Shown piece by piece: positions 13,701 through 22,700 of a DNA stretch of 64,000 nt. The number at the start of each line of letters is the position of its first letter. Positions within the stretch are counted from its first letter, which is position 1. Source of the stretch: Nectonema munidae (Eukaryota > Nematomorpha > Nectonematoida > Nectonematidae); the NCBI GenBank assembly GCA_030549495.1, contig JAUIRK010000926.1, forward strand, positions 310,001 to 374,000, given 5' to 3'. The notes under the pieces were generated by a model that worked only from the letters and a program-made list of their open reading frames with translations, made no database searches and had not been told where the DNA came from. Made by a program: the position numbers and the translations under genes.

Positions 13701-16700
13701 TTATAAGTTTTTAGGGGTAAATGCGGGTAAAAAGCAGGCGCTGGTTTTAGCGGGTACGCGCATAAATTCATTGATGGGTATAACACCTCGAGTATCATGT
13801 AAAAAATCTATGTTCTTGCAGGGCTCTCTAGTTCACACAATTAAATCAAGCAATTGTATTGTGAACTCATTATAACAAACTAAGTATGAAATGAATAAGA
13901 ATTCATTCTACTCTTTAAGGGAGCCGTGGTAGACCAGGAACTCCTGGCAAGCAAGGTGAGCGTGGCGATGCCGGTCTTGATGGCTCCAACGGATTAAATG
14001 GAATAGACGGTGCTCCTGGCAAACCTGGTGAAGATGGTTCCAATGGCGAACCCGGTTTATGCACAGACTGTTCTCTTCCTTCACCACAAAGTGAGTTGTA
14101 ATTAACTCAATATTCACCCATTGAAATGATTTAATCTCATTATGAAGTCGTCATCTACTGCCATCTTATTGGTAGAGTGGAACGTGTATTACGAACTAAA
14201 CTCGTTCCTTAAATTTGTTCATAAACCAAACTCTTCGTCATTCTCTTGAGAAGCAGTGTTACACTAGTGTCCCAAGAGACTAAAAAACGCTGTAACATTC
14301 TGATCTTAAAAGGGTTAACCAACTTTATCCGAGAAAAAGCAGACAAGATTCGGTAAGAGTTTAAAAAGGAATTAAAATATCGCATGCGTGAGGCAAAACT
14401 GACTATTGAAATAAATTGGTTGTTTAAGGTTAATTATTATTTATCAACAATAAATCTGATTACTTCCCTTTATATGAATTTAATAAAAGTTACGTTATAC
14501 AGAGGTGTCCACTATAAAAAGGTTCGTCTTTGTTTACAAAGTATACATTTAGACTTTGACAAAGTATTCGATGTTTTATTCTATGATAATGTGTACATTT
14601 TTAACATATACATACTCTATATAAAATACACCAACCAACCCTATGCTAACGTCATAGAAAATTTTGAAAGAAACTACCAGTATAATGAATGATATGAAGC
14701 TTACTTTTCGAGCACATCTTGTAAACCCTCTTAGTTTAGGATGCTCCAATGCCATGTCTCATTGCTGATAAGAGGAAGAAGAGGAGGAGGAGGAAGAAAT
14801 TCACTTAAACACAATCACTGATTAAACTCAAAAATCATGTGTGGTATCTCCCTAATCCCCACCCTTTAGTTTTTATTCAAAATGTACGGATTATTGAAAT
14901 CGTGCGCATTACAAATCAATAAAAATTTTAAACAAAGATTTTCTTCTTTGTTTAAAATTTTCAAACATTAATTTTAAATTATGTTATTCAAGTTTAAAAT
15001 TTCAAATTAAATATTTTTAAATGTTGCATAACACTTCTATAATTATTTAATTTTAACCAAGTTTTCAAAAGTTTAATGAACATAAATTTAACTATTTATT
15101 AATCACATTGATCGATGAACAATATTGACAAAGTCTGCAACATTGATTTGAGAAAAAGAAAGTTTGATTTCTTAAAAAAGTTCGTATTTTACAAGCATAT
15201 TTCAAATAATTGTACCTTTTGGCATCATGGTTATCTTCAAGATACTTGATAACTGTATCCAAAGATGTCTTATCTTTTTTAAGCGAGGCAGAAGTTTCTT
15301 TTGATCTATTCAAATCTTCATATGTACTCACATTTGTTAATATCTTCAGCATTTCTTCGTCATCAAGTGTAAAAAATAGCGTTTTCAGCATTTGTATCAA
15401 TATACTTCTCGGCAATAACATTGCTTTCTGGAGCGAGTTTATGAATGGGATCTTTAAGTACAGAAATAATTACATCATCTGCAGTCCTATTTACAACTTC
15501 ATCTGTAATGGGTTGAAATATTCCAACGTTTGCCAACAATTAAATTTCGTATCAATCGTTACTTGATTCCAAGATTGTTTAGTAAAATTTAAACACTGAC
15601 GTAAATTAACAAGTGTTGGTTCTTCATTCTCAACACACTCAATGTAGTGTAGAGTAAGACACTTTCGGTAATGAGCTTTAAAAGTTCGAATAATTCCAGC
15701 ATCCATAGACTAAATATAAGCAGTAGTAGTACTAGGAGATAAATAATAAATAGAAACGTTACTCAATGATAAAGCTGTTTTATGGTGACAAGCTGCGTTG
15801 TCTAACAATAAGAGAATTTTTCGGTTAGCAAGACTCATTTTATGATTAAAGATTTTAAGCCAGTCTTCAAAAAGATTTTATGTCATCCACGCTGATTTAT
15901 TATTGAAGTAGTGAAGATAAACATCAGGCTTGAAAATGTGGCGAAAACATCGTGAGCGCTTTCCACTGCTAATAATAACTCGTTTCAATTTATGAGTAAC
16001 AGTACTATTAGCAGCCAAATCTACAGTTACGCGATCTTTCGCTTTTTTTGTTTCACTAACTGGGACCAGTAGCAAGTGTTTTATTTGGACCCAGTTTATA
16101 AAATAAACTTGTTTCATCAAAATTATACACATCGTCAGGATGGTAATGGGAAAGAAGTTATTTTTAGCTGTTCCCGACCTTCGGTAACTTTTGTTGAGTT
16201 AACACAGGCACTTTCTTCGTGAATTTAAAAACAAGATATTTTGCGTCAAGGTTTAAATCTTGCCTGCCATCCACGAGAATAATGGAAATCAATCACACCA
16301 AGCTGCTCAACAAAAAAAATAGCTTTTTGAATTAACATGTAATCACTAACGACACATTCTTTGTTCTATCATTAGTAAACCAAACGTACAAAGCTTCTAA
16401 TTTTTTCTTGTAAAGGTTCTCTCACTTTAATCTTATCACTAGGGGAAACAAAAATTGACCTAATAACTACAAAATTATTGAGAAAAAAAAACTTTTTGAG
16501 AAAAAAAATTTACTTTTTCAGAAACTTTTTCTGAATTGTATAAAAACTATATAGCGGTTTTAAACAAAATTGCAGAAGAAAAAAATCCCGGGATTCTATA
16601 ACTTCAAATTTCTAACTATGGGGCGTCTTTTTTTCTGACATGCTTGTTTTACTCAAAAAGCGCTTGACTGCATTTACAACTCTTGTTAATGCGACATTTT

Positions 16701-19700
16701 CATGCTTACCTAAATTTATAAATATGATGATGGTGTCTCAGTAAGCAAAAGATTTCAAAAATGTGAGTCAAAATATAATATGAAAATAAATATAAATGGC
16801 TTCATTCAGCAAGATAAAGTACCGGAGTGTAATTGTCGATCTGAAAGAAAAATTTCTGAGAATGGAACCAAAAACAATAAGACAAATTTAAAGTTGTCCT
16901 GTTTTTTTACAATAGTTAAATCTAAACGACAGGCAAAATAAAAGATTCTCAAAAATTGAACACAATTCATACAGTACAATTAAGGAACAAGCTAAGGAAG
17001 CCTTAAATTTTTGAAAAAATTCTATAAATGTCAATAGAAAAGACAGGTAGATCATCAATGTTTGAAGTAAGCATAAAAAACAATCTCCGGCCCTATCACA
17101 ATAATGGCGAAAGAGGCGTAAAACTGGCACGTCTTCTGTGATATCACTTGCACGCAAAATAAAATAAAGACTCCCAAAAAAATTATATTCGTGCCAAACA
17201 AAATCATATGAAATAGCAAGCGTAAAAGCCCTGGTCATCCTCTTAGCCAAACTGATAAGCCCTAATAACTATAAAATATTTTCTTACCGGACATTGATTC
17301 GGACAATGAAGAGATCTACAAATTTCTTTTAAAGTTGCACAAAAAGTTTGGAAGAAGTAAGCGGCTCAAAATAAAGTATTTACAAAAAAATTTTTTTGTT
17401 TTTCTTTCTTGTGATTTTTAATAAATAAAATGTTCATACTAAAAATCTACAGCTTAAAGGCACAACAGAGATTTTCGAAATTTTTTAAATCATATAAACG
17501 CAATTTTTTTTAAAGATAAAGATAGACAACGTTAGTAAAATAAGTGACATTATAAGTGAAAAAGTTCAATAAAAATTTTTAGCTTTATTATACAGAAGAA
17601 TTAAAATATACAAGAAAATAATTAACAAATATTAGAAGATGAAAAGTTTCTACTTTTGCTAGAAGTTTTTTTAGCATAGAAAAAGACCTCTCTACTGAGC
17701 AAGTTGTAGCTTGGCAATCCTGCAACTCTGCATAAATACTAGGAGATATATCTTGCTTTTTCAGTTCTATAATATCTTTAATGTCGTTGTTTTCAAATCT
17801 TTTGTTCAAATAGTTTTTGATTCCACAATCATCTTGATCAAACTTGATAGAATAAAAAAGTTTTAGGCATTTTTAATGCTAAAATTAGTCGATTCAATTT
17901 TTTCAACAATTTGCGCCAACTGGATATAGTTTTCTTTTATGTTAACCAGCTGTTCATGTAACTTTGAACAATTGACGCTCTCTTTTGCTTTTTTAACCAA
18001 AACTTCATTTTTGCTTTCAAAATTATTCACGATTTCTTTTACTTTTGGTAAGTGATCGCAGTAGTAAGAAGCAGCATTCAACCAGCTGGCCCACCTTGTA
18101 ACAATTGGAGCTGGAGGGTATCCGATACTTTCAAAAGCAAATTTTCTTTTCTTATTTTTAACAGTAAGGGCCTTGGTTGAGGCAATCAAGTCATCAACTT
18201 CTTTATAAAACTTTATTTTCATTGCACAATTGTGCAATAAGTGAGCAAAACACGTTACATGAAATAAATTAAAATAAATTGATTTTACTATTTTTCCAAC
18301 AGCTACGTTATTTTTTGCTGCATCCGTCAGTAACAACAAAAATTTACTTTTCTCTACTTCAAACTTTTTTAAAGTGTCATCTACCAGCAAAACTAAACTT
18401 TTCGATGTCAAATGATTTTCAATTATTTTAGCCTCAATAATATATGTTTTCTCAGGCGCATCAGTTGAACCAATTAAAATATTAACAAACGTTTTTTCTT
18501 GAATTTCACTTTCAATAATCATCAAAAAAATATTTTTACCCATAATTTTTTTTCTGATGTTTTCTAACTTATCTTCAGCAAGATCTTTAACTATGATTCT
18601 ACTAGAAGAAACATTTGGTAATATGTATCCTAAACTGGTAAAAAAATTCATTGATGGATGAGATAGTTTGTGTAGAGGTATGTTTGCTTCGAGAAAAGCT
18701 TTGACTAAGTTTTTTGAAAATGTTTTATTAGTAGGTTCCAAGTAAGTGGAAATAGGATTGCTCTTTGACGTACTTGGCAAACTAAGCTGATGTTTTTTTC
18801 CTTTTCTATGATGTTCAACAAAAAAGTTTTCTTCATGCTTAACAACTACATTGCATAGTTTCCAGAGTAACTTTCTTTCAGAAGAAAAAATAAATTCTTT
18901 AGGATATTTTTGAATAATTAAGTTTATTTTAGTAAATTTACTCGAAGCAGTTTTTGGCATTGAGATTTTTACAATAAGGAAAACGAACAATTAAAAAACT
19001 TGAACAAAAAGGTTTGAAAAAATATTGGCATAAAAAAAATTATTGACTTTTAAAGAAATAATTTACTTTATTGACTTAAAAATTTTTCTTTTGTATTAGA
19101 AAAACATATAATAATCAAAAATATTTGTTTTCAATAACTTTGAAGACTTTTAAAAAATTGACTTTATTGACTTTATTCCCCCTACTTATCACTGTCCATT
19201 TTCAACAATTTTTAAGAAGAACACAGAATCCAAGATTAGACGTTCAGATTTGAATTTTTAGAGAAACTTTTGCCCAAGCTTGTGTTTCAGAGTAACTTAA
19301 TGAAGGATAATCTTTTTTGTATTTACAAATTTACTTTTAAGGATTTGTAATCACCTATTTAAACTGATCAAAAATGCAAAAACACAAATTTAAAATTTAA
19401 GATAATTAATTAAAGGAAGAAAATAGAAAAATTTATAATGAATGTGTGTAAAAATGAAGGAAGATTGGCATGAAGTCATCCGCAGAAAGCGTAAAATGAC
19501 AGAGGAAAAACTATATAAGGAGTCAAAGAAAGACAGTAGCATATGCACAACGTGGAAGATTGACGATAAGTTAGTCATTTAAACATCATTATTTATTATC
19601 AGTTCAAAAACATCATCAATATAAAATGTGAAAGATTTGCTGTGATCTTCGCCTTTTGATTGATGATCATGGAAGAAATTGAAACGGCATCAAGCTTAAA

Positions 19701-22700
19701 ACTGTATGGGGTGAATAGCATAATAAAATTATATAATTTACTATATTAAATACTTATAGTAAAATATGTGTATTAAAATATACCTAAAAATTAAGTAACC
19801 GTGTTAACGAATAAAAAAATGACAATGAAACATGAATTACCGGATTATTATTATTGAACAATTTTAAAGCGTGCTAATTTGGTTCACTGTTAATCAGAGG
19901 CGAATAAATGAAAAGCCGGTTTATCCAAGACAGTATAACCGAGGTATGACTGTATTTATTATACAGTAGAATCTTGATATAATCACTCCCTCCAAAATCA
20001 CGCGTCTTTAAATTTTTTATAATGGTTGTTCTTTTTTTTATTTTTTTCGCGTTAAGAATTTTTTATTTTTATTCCATTTTTTATTTTTGCTCACCCCTGT
20101 ATTGTACTTTGTTGTGGACATACACAGTCATCTAATTTTATTTCAAAATGCCTAATTTCGTCTACTTTTTCTGATATAAAATGTGTTAATTAGCAAGTTA
20201 ATAATAAGTTACATATTATATTTAGTAACGATCATTTAAACCAAAATAAGAAAAACCTTGTCTGTTTCCAAACATTACCTCTAACAAATTGTTATATGGA
20301 ATGAATTAAGTTCGCAAATCGAAGTTATATTTAAAATGTTATAGCCTTTTTTGTCACGGCAGGTTCACACAAACTCCTTTATATGATTGGATAACAGTTT
20401 TTGCATTTTTTCTCTAAACCAATTAAATTACGAGAGAATTACCTCAATTATTCCACCTATATAGCTTATTTCTTCAGAGGAAATATATGCTAGACGAGAG
20501 TTACCGTATATAACTAGTTTGTAATAATAATGGTGTTACATTGGGAAAAATAAAAATTTACTTTGAATAGAGCTTGAAAGAAATCATTCTGTCAGGTGAA
20601 GATTCATGAGACACACATGAGCTATAGCGTATATAGATTATAAAGAAAACCCTTACTAATCTGAACTGTCCTGATTTGATGAAATTTTGTTCGGATGTAA
20701 AGATTGTTATTATAAAAACTTTGACCTTACAAAATAATTCTACGTATATGCAAAATAGAGTAAATTTAAACTCTTTGTCAATTTTGATGAACTCTAATGA
20801 TTATATTAAATATTTGTTTTAGCTAAATATTTATAAAATACCCTTTTAGTTGATTATGATCAATGGACTTGTTACATTCACTGGGGAAAGAAATCTTGCA
20901 TTTCGAACCAAAGAGATACCAAAACCGTATACGGAGGTTTGTTTGACATTTTTATCCATGCCTTTTTCATTGGCTAAAAATGTTCGTGGTATTTCAGGCT
21001 ACATTTCTGGTGGTCATTACTTCTTTTCTGGCTCTGGCTTCAACTTCCAATGCCTTTCACAACGACCCGAATTCAGTAGAACCCAAGAAAATTTCAACTC
21101 CAAATCAGTGATTTATGGCGCTGAATATCGTATTTATGACGCCCACACACCTTTAGACAAAAAAGGTCACAAATTCAACATTGGTGTGTGCTCACTCTGT
21201 TGCGTCCCCAGATCTGATCACTACATGTTCCCCGGATTCAGTTCCTGTCCTTCTGCCACATGGCACTTAGAGTATGTTGGCTATTTGATGGCTGCAAATG
21301 AAGAACTTTCTCGCTCCAACTTCATCTGCGTTGACAAAAATGCTGACTATGAAAGGTAAACTATCTTTTTTTTTCAAATAAGGAATTAATCCATAAGCAT
21401 TTATCGCTTATTACATAATATGTGTATTAAATGTAGACCATCTGATTAATGTAAATTTATTGAGTTTATTCATTTAACTAAGTTTTATTAATATTCAAAC
21501 TCAAATTTTAGTATAAATATTTCCATTTTATTAGATAAAATATATCAATTTTAATATACAAAAACTTGTCTTTTATAATTTAAAGCAAAAATACATCAAA
21601 ACGGATTCATAAGTTATACATCTAATAAAAAAATATTTAGAATACTTAATTTTAGTTCCTCTGCAACTCGAGCGCAAAGAATGTTAAAAAATTTCTTTAT
21701 TTTTTCACAAACGCTCTATAGTTATATATAGCTGATATAAATTAATATGAAAAATTTATTTCATGAAAAGTACCTCAACACTAAATTACCCATTATATTT
21801 CCAATAACGTAAACTCTAAACTCCTAAATAGTTCATATTATAGCACACAGCCTAACTTGCCTATATTTGGTACTTGACTACGATGATCCATATAACTAGC
21901 TCTCAAGATGTTTTTAATTGGCTATGAAATTATCTTTTTGAAAATATTATTTAAATCTTAGAATTCAATGTCTTGAAACAATTTTACAAATAAAAAAAAT
22001 TTTTATTTAGTTTTATCAGAAATTTAAATGATAAACTTAAAAAAAAATGTATTCTTCTAAAGTGAGCCTCAATGGTTGTTAGGGTGTACCTCTAAGTTTA
22101 ACAGTTAAGCTTATTTAACTAGAGGTCAGGGTTAACTAGAACTAGTTACCTTATTAACTAGAAGGTCAGGGGTTCGATCCCCAAGCTCCCAACTCTAATA
22201 ACAAATTCACAAAAATTGTAATTAACCGTATTAAGCAAAATGCGAGCATATAGCGTTACGACTGAAAGTGCTTTGATATCTCCAACCAACCAACCTTCTA
22301 AATAATTAAATTTTTGAATTTTGTGAAAGTACTATTTTTAAAATTATAAACACTTTTACAGTACACGCGCAAGTAATCAACATTTTGAAATTAAAAACTT
22401 ACTCGTTAAGGCCGTAGACTTCCATTTCAGAAGAAGTACTCAGGAAACGAAATTGATTAGGGTTATGAAATTCTGACTTTATATATATTTAAGTTGACGT
22501 AAAAAAGGACCGACTTAAAGTAAAAAGAGACGTACGTAAAGTAAAAATCGGTGAACTGAAAGTAAAAAAGTGTATTTAGGATAGAAAAAATCTATAATAA
22601 TAATTAATAGGCAAACTTAGATACAAAAGTGATTTCACTAACATTTTACATGCAATAAATAGGCAATGTAGACAACACATTTTTAACTAATCTATCATCT

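Noticed and set aside
16888-17250. 120-codon minus-strand frame rich in Phe, Leu and Tyr
   Set aside because: It reads like the reverse of A-rich sequence, and no transposase or host domain is visible.
17250-17260. Possible left terminus of the hAT transposon
   Set aside because: ACTGATAAGC resembles the right terminus, but the flanks do not form an 8-bp duplication with 19195-19202.
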